DNA from: DATIYW01 sp035517415
Lineage (GTDB): Bacteria; Acidobacteriota; Thermoanaerobaculia; Thermoanaerobaculales; Thermoanaerobaculaceae
Direction: 5' to 3'
Assembly (NCBI GenBank): GCA_035517415.1
Contig: DATIYW010000089.1
Coordinates: forward strand, 1-7,338
Length of the DNA: 7,338 nucleotides
Shown here in pieces: positions 1 through 6,282 of the stretch (position 1 is the stretch's first letter; every line of letters begins with the position of its first letter). Under the pieces are notes generated by a model. The model was not told the DNA's origin, did not search any database, and saw only the letters and a program-made list of their open reading frames with translations. The translations under genes and the position numbers were made by a program.

Positions 1-702
1 GAGATCCACACCGCGATCCTGCTCGCCGGCCCTCCGGTGTGGGTCGTGCTCTCGATCGTGACGCGGGCGGCGCACCCGGCCGGCAGGGTCGCGCTCGCGC
101 TCGCCCGGCGCCAGCTCGAGACCGCCCTGTCGCTGCGCAACTACCGCCGCGCGGCGCGCAACCTCGCCCGCGTGCTGCTCGAGCCGGGGGAGAACTCCTA
201 CCCGCAACTCCGCCAGCACGCGCAGGCGACCTCGGAGATCGCGCAGCGCGTCGCCGCGCTGCTCCACCTGCCCGACGAGGAGGAGGAGCTGGTGACGGTC
301 GCAGCCTACCTCCACGACGTCGGCATGCGGGAGCTCGACTACAACCGCGTCTACCGCATCGAGCGCCCGGGGGATGCGGAGCGGCGGCTGTTCCAACGCC
401 ACCCGGCGGTGGGCGCGCGCATCGTCGAGGCGGCGGAGTTCCCTGGCGACCTCGCCGGCGCGATCCGCCACCACCACGAGCGCTGGGACGGCGCGGGCTA
501 CCCGCAGCGCCTGGCCGGCGCACGCATCCCGAGGGCGTGCCGCATCATCCACCTGGCCGAGGTCTACGACACCCTCACCTCGCTGTCGTCGTACCGCCGC
601 CCGCTCGGCCGCGAGGCGGCGCTCGACGTCATCCGCGCCGAGGCGGGGAAGCAGTTCGACCCCGAGCTCGTCCCGGTGCTCGAAGAAGCCGTCCGCCCGT
701 GA
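1..702 (+). CDS. HD-GYP domain hydrolase (probable cyclic-di-GMP phosphodiesterase type), 5' end outside window
   Basis: The reading frame is open from base 1, so the true start probably lies upstream. An in-frame GTG at 37 is the first internal alternative but has no clear ribosome binding site. Residues just before and after that GTG are hydrophobic, possibly the end of a membrane helix or another domain. Numbering from GTG37, the HD-GYP signature is well preserved: His61 in the leading helix, the His93-Asp94 pair (LHDVGM), the HPxxG motif at 122-126, HHHERWDGAGYP at 145-156, Asp178 in EVYDTLTS, and GKQFDP at 204-209. Family members hydrolyse cyclic-di-GMP or related dinucleotides with a two- or three-metal centre. 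The usual Lys after HDxG is Met97 here, so activity or substrate may differ. The stop overlaps the smpB start by 4 bases (GTGA), implying translational coupling. The family call is firm; the enzymatic activity is inferred. Confidence 0.85.
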   Translation, partial: EIHTAILLAGPPVWVVLSIVTRAAHPAGRVALALARRQLETALSLRNYRRAARNLARVLLEPGENSYPQLRQHAQATSEIAQRVAALLHLPDEEEELVTVAAYLHDVGMRELDYNRVYRIERPGDAERRLFQRHPAVGARIVEAAEFPGDLAGAIRHHHERWDGAGYPQRLAGARIPRACRIIHLAEVYDTLTSLSSYRRPLGREAALDVIRAEAGKQFDPELVPVLEEAVRP

Positions 703-1148
703 AGGTCCTCGCCGCCAACCGGCGCGCCCGCTTCGAGTACGAGTTCCTCGAGCGGCTCACCGCGGGGATCGCCCTCACCGGCAGCGAGGTCAAGTCGGTC
801 CGCGCCGGCCGCGTCAACCTCACCGACGGCTGGGTTGCCTTCGAGGCCGGCGAGGCGCTGCTCGCCGACGTCCACATCTCGCCCTACGAGAACGCGGGCT
901 ATGCGACCCACGACCCGACGCGCCGGCGCAAGCTGCTCCTCCACAAGCGCGACATCGTCAAGCTCGCCTCCAAGGTGGCGGAGAAGGGCCTCACCGTGAT
1001 CCCGCTCGCGATCGGGGTGGAGGGCAACTGGATCAAGGTCGAGCTCGCGCTCGGCCGCGGCAAGCACCTCTACGACAAGCGCGAGACGATCAAGCGCCGC
1101 ACCCTCGACCGCGAGGCGCAGGCGGCGATGAAGGACCGCAGCCGCTAG
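699..1148 (+). CDS. smpB: SsrA-binding protein SmpB
   Basis: SmpB binds tmRNA (SsrA) and delivers it to stalled ribosomes during trans-translation in the cytoplasm. The 149-residue length is normal for the family. Visible hallmarks are the N-terminal NRRARFEYEFLERLTAGI segment, the ALTGSEVKSVR motif (residues 26-35) leading into GRVNLTDGWV, the SPYENAGYATHDPTRRRKLLLHKRDI stretch around residues 61-86, and the basic C-terminal tail with KHLYDKRETIKRR (122-134), which enters the mRNA channel. GTG at 699 is chosen because it begins the protein exactly at the conserved N-terminus. It overlaps the upstream HD-GYP stop as GTGA, with a weak purine stretch (GAAGAAG, 682-688) ahead of it. Expression is probably coupled to the upstream gene. 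No ssrA gene is visible in the short downstream gap, so tmRNA must lie elsewhere. Confidence 0.97.
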   Translation: MKVLAANRRARFEYEFLERLTAGIALTGSEVKSVRAGRVNLTDGWVAFEAGEALLADVHISPYENAGYATHDPTRRRKLLLHKRDIVKLASKVAEKGLTVIPLAIGVEGNWIKVELALGRGKHLYDKRETIKRRTLDREAQAAMKDRSR

Positions 1149-1158
1149 TCCGTCGGGC

Positions 1159-1187
1159 GGTCCCCGGAGCGGGCGCCCCCGGCGACC
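1159..1187 (+). terminator. possible stem-loop downstream of smpB
   Basis: GGTC-C-CCGG at 1159-1167 can pair with CCGG-C-GACC at 1179-1187, giving an 8-pair stem with one C/C mismatch and an 11-nt loop that itself contains a GGGCGCCC palindrome. It starts 10 bases after the smpB stop and precedes the next gene's promoter. No T-run follows, so termination is a guess based mainly on position. In DNA this GC-rich, such stems can occur by chance. Confidence 0.25.
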
Positions 1188-1207
1188 GGGCCGGGTCGTC
1201 GCGGACC

Positions 1208-1236
1208 TTGACTCCAACGATTCAGCGACTTAGATT
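1208..1236 (+). promoter_or_regulatory. sigma70-like promoter of the duplicated-domain exported protein gene
   Basis: TTGACT at 1208-1213 matches the -35 consensus at 5 of 6 positions. TAGATT at 1231-1236 matches the -10 consensus at 4 of 6, and the spacer is exactly 17 bases. The segment is conspicuously AT-richer than its surroundings. Transcription would begin near 1243, giving a leader of about 60 nt before the ATG at 1305. Motif match and spacing are seen directly; activity is inferred. Confidence 0.6.
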
Positions 1237-1245
1237 GTGTCGCAG
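1223..1245. promoter_or_regulatory. possible operator: imperfect dyad centred on the -10 element
   Basis: CAGCGAC at 1223-1229 and GTCGCAG at 1239-1245 form an inverted repeat with 6 of 7 positions complementary. The 9-bp centre contains the -10 hexamer, so the symmetry axis falls at about 1234. A dyad in this position is typical of repressor operators that block polymerase. No regulator gene is adjacent, and a repeat this short may be chance. Confidence 0.3.
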
Positions 1246-1304
1246 CGTCTCGTTCCGATCGAGGGTCCGCCGTACTGGTACCGCCAGGAGAGGGAGGAAA
1301 TCCG

Positions 1305-2120
1305 ATGCGCCGTCTCGTCGTCGCGGCTCTATTAGTGTCGATTGGCCTCATTCCGGTCGTCGCGTCTGCGCAGAGCGCGCCGTCGGCGATCACGATCGTC
1401 AGCCTGTTCAAGGCCCAGCCCGGGAAGGGCGACACGTTGGTGGACCTGTTCAAGAAGTACGACAAGCCGGTGGTCGACAAGCTGCTCGCCGACGGCACGA
1501 TCGTCGACTGGGGCATCGGCGTACCGTACATCCACACCGGGTCGGACTGGACGCACGCGTTCTGGATCACCGCCGCCGACTGGGCGCACCACGCCATGGT
1601 CGACAAGGCGTTCGAGGCGTCCGAGAAGGCGCGCAAGGAAGACGAGAACAAGAAGATCGACGAGGCGCTCCGCGCCGCCCTCGTGCCGGACACGCACCGC
1701 GACCTCGTCTTCCGCAACGTCGTCGCTCACAGCGCGCCGCGAGGCACCGGTGGCAGCGGCAAGGCCTACCTCTGGTTGGCCGACTACCAGGCGAAGCCCG
1801 GCAAGGACGACGAGGCGGTCGGCATCTACCGCTCCGCGATCGAGCCGGTCTTCGCCAAGCTGCTCGCCGACGGGACGTTGCGCAGCTACGGCGTGCAGGT
1901 CCCGGTCGTTCACTCGGAGATCACGCCGGTCGGCTCGCTGTCGTTCTGGTACGAGGTGGGCGACCTCGCGGACCTCGACAAGGTGCAGGGAGCGCTCCGC
2001 GCCGCGCGCGAGAGCCGCTCGCGGGAACAGAACGCCGCCGCGGAGCTGCTCTTCGACCAGGTCTTCGCGGCCGGGCATCACGACTCGATCGTCGAGATCC
2101 AGATGTCCGGCAGCAAGTAG
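1305..2120 (+). CDS. exported protein of two tandem homologous domains, possibly dimeric alpha/beta-barrel-like
   Basis: A 271-residue protein. The start ATG follows a strong ribosome binding site (GGGAGGA, 1292-1298, 6-nt spacing). The N-terminus is a clear Sec signal peptide: MRRL, a hydrophobic core to residue 20, and probable cleavage after Ala22 (ASA/Q), so it should be periplasmic or secreted. The mature part is an internal duplication. Residues 35-77 (FKAQPGKGDTLVDLFKK..., LLADGT, PYIH) align without gaps to residues 161-203 (YQAKPGKDDEAVGIYRS..., LLADGT, PVVH), an offset of 126 residues. Each half later has a Phe-Trp pair (86-87, 214-215) and ends with a His-x-Asp strand (HRD 131-133, HHD 258-260). 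Short strand-helix-strand units with this PGK...LLADG pattern suggest ferredoxin-like dimeric alpha/beta barrel proteins (ABM/NIPSNAP-like), but that fold assignment is inference. No catalytic function is recognised. The gene has its own promoter and appears monocistronic. Confidence 0.85.
   Translation: MRRLVVAALLVSIGLIPVVASAQSAPSAITIVSLFKAQPGKGDTLVDLFKKYDKPVVDKLLADGTIVDWGIGVPYIHTGSDWTHAFWITAADWAHHAMVDKAFEASEKARKEDENKKIDEALRAALVPDTHRDLVFRNVVAHSAPRGTGGSGKAYLWLADYQAKPGKDDEAVGIYRSAIEPVFAKLLADGTLRSYGVQVPVVHSEITPVGSLSFWYEVGDLADLDKVQGALRAARESRSREQNAAAELLFDQVFAAGHHDSIVEIQMSGSK
1409..1917 (+). repeat. intragenic domain duplication (two units, 378-bp offset)
   Basis: The two protein repeat units correspond to about 1407-1535 and 1785-1913. 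At DNA level the best-conserved piece is a 17-bp identical stretch (AAGCTGCTCGCCGACGG) at 1479-1495 and 1857-1873. They are exactly 378 bp (126 codons) apart, as expected for an in-frame tandem duplication. The rest has diverged considerably, so the duplication is old rather than an assembly artefact. Confidence 0.75.
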
Positions 2121-2149
2121 CGATCCGGTCACTCGCGAGGATCCCGCGA

Positions 2150-2179
2150 CCCGGCGCCGGCGATGCGACCGGCGCCGGG
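2150..2179 (+). terminator. perfect 11-bp inverted repeat, possible terminator of the upstream gene
   Basis: CCCGGCGCCGG (2150-2160) and CCGGCGCCGGG (2169-2179) are exact reverse complements with an 8-nt loop (CGATGCGA). The stem is all G/C and lies 29 bases after the stop of the duplicated-domain gene. No T-tract follows, so it is either a GC-rich terminator lacking the U-run, an mRNA 3'-end stabiliser or a protein-binding dyad. Each arm also contains the GGCGCC palindrome. Confidence 0.5.
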
Positions 2180-2221
2180 CCGTCCCGCACCGGGGCGCGC
2201 TTCGGCGGCGCTGCGCGCTGC

Positions 2222-2227
2222 TAGACT
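2222..2227 (+). promoter_or_regulatory. possible -10 element for a leaderless glycosyltransferase mRNA
   Basis: TAGACT fits the TAnnnT -10 pattern and ends 8 bases before the ATG at 2236. A transcript would therefore begin at or within a base or two of the start codon. No Shine-Dalgarno sequence is visible before this ATG, which is consistent with leaderless translation. No good -35 hexamer is seen at the expected distance. Confidence 0.35.
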
Positions 2228-2235
2228 CCGACGCC

Positions 2236-3345
2236 ATGCCCCCTGCCGCGCGGACGGTCGCCTGCTTCGTCTCGCCGCACGGGTTCGGTCACGCGGCGCG
2301 GGCGTGCGCCGTGCTCGCCGAGATGCACCGGCGCGATCCCACCCTTCGCTTCGAGCTCTTCACCACGGTGCCGGAGTGGTTCTTCGCCGAGTCGCTTGCC
2401 GCGCCCTTCGCCTACCACACCGAGGAGGCCGACGTCGGCCTCGCGCAGCGCACGGCGCTGGTCGAGGACCTCGACGCCACGCTCCTTCGCCTCGCCGGCT
2501 TTCTCCCCTTCCCCCAGGCCCGCCTCGACCGCCTCGCCGGCGAGCTCCGCTCACTCGGCTGCGCGATGGTCGTGTGCGACGTCTCGCCGCTCGGCCTCGC
2601 CGCCGCCGCACGCGCCGGGATCGCCGCGGCGCTGGTGGAGAACTTCACCTGGGACTGGATCTACGCGTCGTACCTCGCGGCGCGTCCGGCGTTCCGGCCG
2701 CACGTCGACGCCCTCGCGGCGATCTTCGCAGCCGCCCAAATCCGGATCCAGACCGCGCCGGCGTGCGCGCCCGATCCTCGGTTCGCCGCGGTGGAGCCGG
2801 TCAGCCGCCCCCCGCGCACCGCGCCGGAGGAGGTGCGCGAGCGGCTCGGCGTCCGCGCCGGCGAGCCGCTGGTGCTGCTGACGATGGGCGGCGTGCGCTG
2901 GCAACATGCCGCGCTCGACGACCTCGCCGCGCAGCGTCGCTTCGCCTTCGTCGTGCCGGGCGCCGCCGAGCAGGCGGAGCGGCGCGGCGGGCTGATCGCG
3001 CTCCCCCACCGCTCCGGCTTCCACCATCCGGACCTCGTCCGCGCCGCCGACGCGGTGATCGGCAAGCTCGGCTACAGCACGCTGGCGGAGGCTCACGCGG
3101 CCGGCGTGCCGTTCGGCTTCGTCGCAAGACCGGGTTTCCGCGAGTCGGCCGTGCTCGCCGACTTCGCCGCCCGCACGCTGCCCGCGGTCGCCGTGGACGC
3201 GGCGGAGCTGGCGAGCGGAGCCTACCTCGCGCGCATCCCGGCGCTGCTCGAGTTGCCGCGACCGTCGCGACCGCGCCCCAACGGCGCCGGGGAGGCGGCG
3301 CGTATCCTGCTCGATGCGATGCAGCGCGAACCCGGGATCGCCTGA
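2236..3345 (+). CDS. GT-B fold glycosyltransferase-like protein, related to the N-terminal half of plant L-arabinokinase
   Basis: A 369-residue cytoplasmic protein without signal peptide or obvious membrane helix. The N-terminal half begins with a Rossmann strand and the loop SPHGFGHAAR (13-22), the glycine/histidine loop of GT28/MurG-like proteins. It continues with a buried strand ending at Asp115 and ENFTWDWIY (135-143). The C-terminal half has LVLLTMGG (212-219), then HHPDLVRAADAVIGKLGYSTLAEAHAAGVP (263-292), the nucleotide-sugar-binding region of GT-B enzymes, and ARPGFRESAVL (297-307). The combination of GFGHAxR with GKxGYxTxxEA and R..FRE resembles the GT-like domain fused to the kinase in plant ARA1, here without any kinase domain. 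Donor, acceptor and even catalytic activity are unknown. ATG 2236 is the first start consistent with the N-terminal strand; no ribosome binding site is visible. Its stop overlaps a downstream ATG as TGATG. Confidence 0.85.
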   Translation: MPPAARTVACFVSPHGFGHAARACAVLAEMHRRDPTLRFELFTTVPEWFFAESLAAPFAYHTEEADVGLAQRTALVEDLDATLLRLAGFLPFPQARLDRLAGELRSLGCAMVVCDVSPLGLAAAARAGIAAALVENFTWDWIYASYLAARPAFRPHVDALAAIFAAAQIRIQTAPACAPDPRFAAVEPVSRPPRTAPEEVRERLGVRAGEPLVLLTMGGVRWQHAALDDLAAQRRFAFVVPGAAEQAERRGGLIALPHRSGFHHPDLVRAADAVIGKLGYSTLAEAHAAGVPFGFVARPGFRESAVLADFAARTLPAVAVDAAELASGAYLARIPALLELPRPSRPRPNGAGEAARILLDAMQREPGIA

Positions 3346-3464
3346 TGGCGCGACTGGCACGGAGGCCTGGACCCGATCCGGCGCCACGCCGGGCCGCCTC
3401 GGCGAACGGCGGTACCGGCGGGCGGCTGCGCCGCGGCATCTGCACGTCCGGGGACGAACCGTGA
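3345..3464 (+). CDS. possible 39-residue bridging ORF between two genes
   Basis: The ATG at 3345-3347 overlaps the stop of the glycosyltransferase gene as TGATG. The stop at 3462-3464 overlaps the GTG start of the next gene as GTGA. The frame encodes a 39-residue Arg/Pro/Gly-rich peptide beginning MARLARRPGPDP, with no domain, signal peptide or membrane segment that I recognise. Overlaps at both ends are what a translationally coupled leader or relay ORF would show, letting ribosomes pass to a downstream gene that has a weak ribosome binding site. Composition alone does not support a functional protein: in GC-rich DNA a 39-codon open frame is easily random. The alternative is an ordinary 115-bp intergenic spacer. 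Confidence 0.3.
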   Translation: MARLARRPGPDPAPRRAASANGGTGGRLRRGICTSGDEP

Positions 3465-4489
3465 CGTCGCGGCGTGGGCGCGCGGCCAGGGCCGCGGCGT
3501 GGCTCGCGGCCGCGGCGATCGCCGGATCGCTCACGATGCGGGCGGCCCCCGCAGGCGCGGCGCCCGGCCCCGCTCCGACGTTCGCGCCCGTCGCCTGGAG
3601 CGAGCTGCGCTTCTCGGCGCACAAGTTCTTCCTCAGCGCCTCGACCGCGCTGCGGGTGCGCCGGCTGCCGGCCTCCGCGCTCGACGGGCTGCTCCGGCTG
3701 CCGCCGCGCGGGGTGCCGGTCGCGCCCTCGGGCGCCGAGGTGGTGGAGCTTGAATGCGACACCGCGCTGCCGTTCGGCCGCGACGAGTCGGTCTCCGTCT
3801 GGCTCGACCCCGCCAGCGGCGCGGCGATCCAGGCCGAGAAGACGATGCGGGCACGGGCGCCCTACCGCAAGGTGTTCCGCTACATGACGGACGGGATCTA
3901 CACCTGGCGGACCTCGCCGGCCGACGTCGGGGAATCCGGCCTCGCGCCCGAGCGCTGGACCCGTCGGGGCGAATCGGTCGAGCGGTCGCCGGTGCCGGTC
4001 CCCGCCGGCGCCGCGATCACCGACCCCTACGCGCTCGTGTACCTCGCCTCGGCGGCCGGGCTCGACCGCCCGGCGAGCCAGCTGAGCCTGCTCATCCTCT
4101 CGAACCGCCACCTCGTCCAGCTCACGTTCCGGGCGGCGGAGCTGACCCAGCGGCGGCTCAGCTTCGTCGCGAGCTGGCCGGGGGGCGAGACCCGCCGGAA
4201 CGCCGACCTCACGCTCCGTCGCGTGCTGGTGACGGCGCGGCCGCTCGACGCTTCCGCCTCCGGCGCCGACGTGGACCTCGGCTTCCTCGGCATGCGCGGC
4301 AGCCTCACCATCCTGCTCGAGGCCGGGACCTCCGTCCCGGTCGAGATCTCGGGCCGCGCCGAGCACATCGGCGCCCTGACCGTCCGGCTCGACCGCGTCG
4401 CGCTCGTCGCGCCGCCCTCCGGCGCGGTCCCGGGCGGCTCGCAGCCGGCGCCGAGTCCGGTCCCGGAAGCCGCGAAACCGCGCCGCTAG
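3461..4489 (+). CDS. exported DUF3108-like protein (tentative), function unknown
   Basis: A 342-residue protein from GTG 3461. This is the only start that puts the signal peptide at the N-terminus: MTSRRGRAAR, hydrophobic AAAWLAAAAIAGSLTM, probable cleavage near the AGA at 30-32. In-frame starts further upstream run inside the glycosyltransferase gene. The mature chain looks all-beta. Three stretches are reminiscent of DUF3108 envelope proteins: a central segment after AITDPYALVYLASAAG (about residues 186-201), LLILSNRHLVQLTFR, and a late strand pair with a polar turn (FLGMRGSLTILLEAGTSVPVEISGRAEHIG, about 275-304). This is pattern-level similarity only. The tail after residue 320 is Pro/Ala-rich and probably disordered. 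Coupling to the upstream frame by GTGA and the weak GGGGA upstream suggest co-expression with the glycosyltransferase. An envelope or outer-membrane-associated role is inference from export alone. Confidence 0.7.
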   Translation: MTSRRGRAARAAAWLAAAAIAGSLTMRAAPAGAAPGPAPTFAPVAWSELRFSAHKFFLSASTALRVRRLPASALDGLLRLPPRGVPVAPSGAEVVELECDTALPFGRDESVSVWLDPASGAAIQAEKTMRARAPYRKVFRYMTDGIYTWRTSPADVGESGLAPERWTRRGESVERSPVPVPAGAAITDPYALVYLASAAGLDRPASQLSLLILSNRHLVQLTFRAAELTQRRLSFVASWPGGETRRNADLTLRRVLVTARPLDASASGADVDLGFLGMRGSLTILLEAGTSVPVEISGRAEHIGALTVRLDRVALVAPPSGAVPGGSQPAPSPVPEAAKPRR

Positions 4490-6177
4490 AAGAGGCCGTG
4501 GGCGACGCGGCGCGGGCGGCGGACGGCGGGCCGCAGCCCGTAGACGTCGAGCTCGGTCTGGGTGCCGACGTAGACCTTGCCGTTGCAGATCGTGGGCACG
4601 GAGAACTTCACGCCGTCGCCGGGGTTGTCTGCACCGCCGCTCGCCTGGTTCGAGTTGTACAGCTCGTGCGTGAGGTCCGTCGGCAGGTAGGCATGGAGGA
4701 CGGCGGGGTGGTTGTGCTCGGTCACCCAAACAATCCCGCCCTGGGAGCCGTTCGCGGAGACCGAGGGCGTGACGCCGGGATAGGGGAAGATCACCGCCGC
4801 CTTGGACGCCGCCTGCGGATTGAACTGCCCGCCCGAGAAGGTGAAGGCCTCGAGCGGCCCCTGCGTGTAGTCGCTCCCGCCGTAGAACAGCGTGTCATTG
4901 AAGAACACCGGCGTGGAGAAGCACCCCGGCAGCACCTTCCACGTCTGCACCACGTTGTCCTTGGAGGGGTCGTAGTGTCCGAGGTTGTCACGGTCCATGA
5001 CGTAGATCCTGCCCTCCTTGCCGCACTGCACCGCGAGGTGCGTGGGAGCGGACGGCTGGTCCGGCATGAGCATGACGCCGCCGGAGCCGAGGTCGACGTC
5101 GAGCGAGTCGAGGAGGTCCTGGTCGTACGGGGTGAAGTAGTCGGCGATCGTGAACCCGGCGCCGTTCGGGACCACCCTGAGGACGCTGTCGCCAGCGTCA
5201 GCGCCTCCTGACGCGAGGTCGAATGGACCGTTGCCGGTCGCGAAGTAGATGCCGCCCGCCGCATCCGCCGCCGGACCGCAGCCGTCCATCCAGATGCTGT
5301 CGAAGCTGGCGTTGGGCGAGAGGTTGATCACCGCGACCTGCTGCAGCGTCGCGGCGTCGTAACCCATCAACCAGCCGTGGCTGGGTGGGACGTCGGCGTG
5401 CGTGCCGAAACCGAGGTAGACGACGCCGTTGAGCAGCAGGAGGCCCGGCCTCTGCAGGTTGCGCAGCCCGGAGAACCACACCTGGCCCTGATCGGTGCCG
5501 TCGCCGACGCCGTTCACGACCGCGCTGATCACGACCGGCCCGCCGAACTTCTCGGCGCCGGTGGCGACGTCGAGGGCGTGGAGCCGGTAGTTGAAGCTCG
5601 TCACGTGGCCGTCGTTCTCCTTCGTGTTCGCGCACACGTAGAGCGTCCCGGTCGCCGGGTCGATCACCGGCGTGGACGTGATCCCCATCTCCGGCGAGAT
5701 GTCGGCCGAACTGACGTCGCTCGGCAGCACCGGGGAGAAGACGACCCCGGGGGGCGCGTCGTCGAGGAAGCTCCGGTGCCAGAATGACGCCGAGTTCGCC
5801 CCCGCGCCGTCGTCGGCGTCGAACGCGTACACGCTGTCGTGCTCGGTGGCGACGAACACCACGTTGTGCGTGCCGCGATTCGGGATCGCCACGCCGGTCA
5901 TCACCAGCGGCTGGGCGTAGACCGCGCCGTCGACCGCGTACGCGAACAGCTTGCCAAAGGTGGCGGCATTCACGTTCGCCGGGGTGAGGACGGTCTCCTC
6001 GCCGTTGACACCGCTGCGCAGACGGTCGTTGTGCTGGGTGAGGACGTCCGCGGCCTTGACGGCCGCCGACGCCAGCAGCGCCGCTGCGACCGCGATCGCC
6101 GCCGGGACCGCCCGGCGCGCGCGCGGCCCGGCCTCCGCCGCCCCGGCTTTGAACCCAGACAGACTCAGATCACGCAT
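4486..6177 (-). CDS. secreted PQQ-type beta-propeller repeat protein
   Basis: A 563-residue protein. ATG at 6177 is preferred over the in-frame GTG at 6183 because GGAGG (6189-6185) lies 7 nt before the ATG but only 1 nt before the GTG. The N-terminus has an extended basic region (GPRARR, 17-22), a hydrophobic core (AAIAVAAALLASAAV) and probable cleavage near residue 42. The mature start VLTQHNDRLRSGVNGEETVLTPANVN followed by FGKLFAYAVDGAVYAQPL (75-91) is typical of exported PQQ-like propellers. Repeated blade strands include VVFVATEHDSVYAFDADDG (106-124), TLYVCAN (178-184), RLHALDVATGAE (198-209), VVYLGFGT, GIYFATGNG, RIYVMDRDNLG (390-400), GIVWVTEHN and KVYVGTQTELDVYGL (534-548), enough for seven or eight blades. 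No dehydrogenase catalytic domain or heme motif (CxxCH) is present, so an enzymatic role is not supported; binding or scaffolding is possible. It is convergent with the preceding gene and divergent from the peptidase gene. Confidence 0.88.
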   Translation of the reverse strand: MRDLSLSGFKAGAAEAGPRARRAVPAAIAVAAALLASAAVKAADVLTQHNDRLRSGVNGEETVLTPANVNAATFGKLFAYAVDGAVYAQPLVMTGVAIPNRGTHNVVFVATEHDSVYAFDADDGAGANSASFWHRSFLDDAPPGVVFSPVLPSDVSSADISPEMGITSTPVIDPATGTLYVCANTKENDGHVTSFNYRLHALDVATGAEKFGGPVVISAVVNGVGDGTDQGQVWFSGLRNLQRPGLLLLNGVVYLGFGTHADVPPSHGWLMGYDAATLQQVAVINLSPNASFDSIWMDGCGPAADAAGGIYFATGNGPFDLASGGADAGDSVLRVVPNGAGFTIADYFTPYDQDLLDSLDVDLGSGGVMLMPDQPSAPTHLAVQCGKEGRIYVMDRDNLGHYDPSKDNVVQTWKVLPGCFSTPVFFNDTLFYGGSDYTQGPLEAFTFSGGQFNPQAASKAAVIFPYPGVTPSVSANGSQGGIVWVTEHNHPAVLHAYLPTDLTHELYNSNQASGGADNPGDGVKFSVPTICNGKVYVGTQTELDVYGLRPAVRRPRRVAHGLF

Positions 6178-6282
6178 CGACACACCTCCGGGCTCGTCTA
6201 GACCTTAGCTCCGCAGGCCCGAGTCCTATTCCCCCGACGCGTTCGCCCATTAACGATATCACTTCGTCCCACCGTGGCTCCC

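Noticed and set aside
1149..1304. Possible ssrA (tmRNA) gene next to smpB
   Set aside because: The gap is only 156 bp, and no tRNA-like 3' end with CCA and T-arm, nor a tag-coding frame, is visible.
2551..3762. Long minus-strand open frame (403 codons) opposite the glycosyltransferase and the following gene
   Set aside because: The product is an Arg/Ala/Gly/His-rich low-complexity string with no motif, and it is antisense to a frame carrying clear GT-B motifs. Long antisense frames are expected in DNA this GC-rich.
2801..4729. Minus-strand open frame of 642 codons spanning several genes
   Set aside because: It crosses three genes on both strands, including the 3' end of the well-supported propeller gene in another frame. 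Its composition is typical of a shadow frame.
3754..5211. Plus-strand open frame of 485 codons across the convergent junction
   Set aside because: It overlaps two better-supported genes out of frame and shows no recognisable domain.
4486..6177. Assignment of the propeller protein as a quinoprotein alcohol or glucose dehydrogenase
   Set aside because: Propeller blades are clear, but I see no heme motif and no recognisable PQQ-dehydrogenase active-site signature, and the N-terminal pattern fits non-enzymatic exported propellers better.
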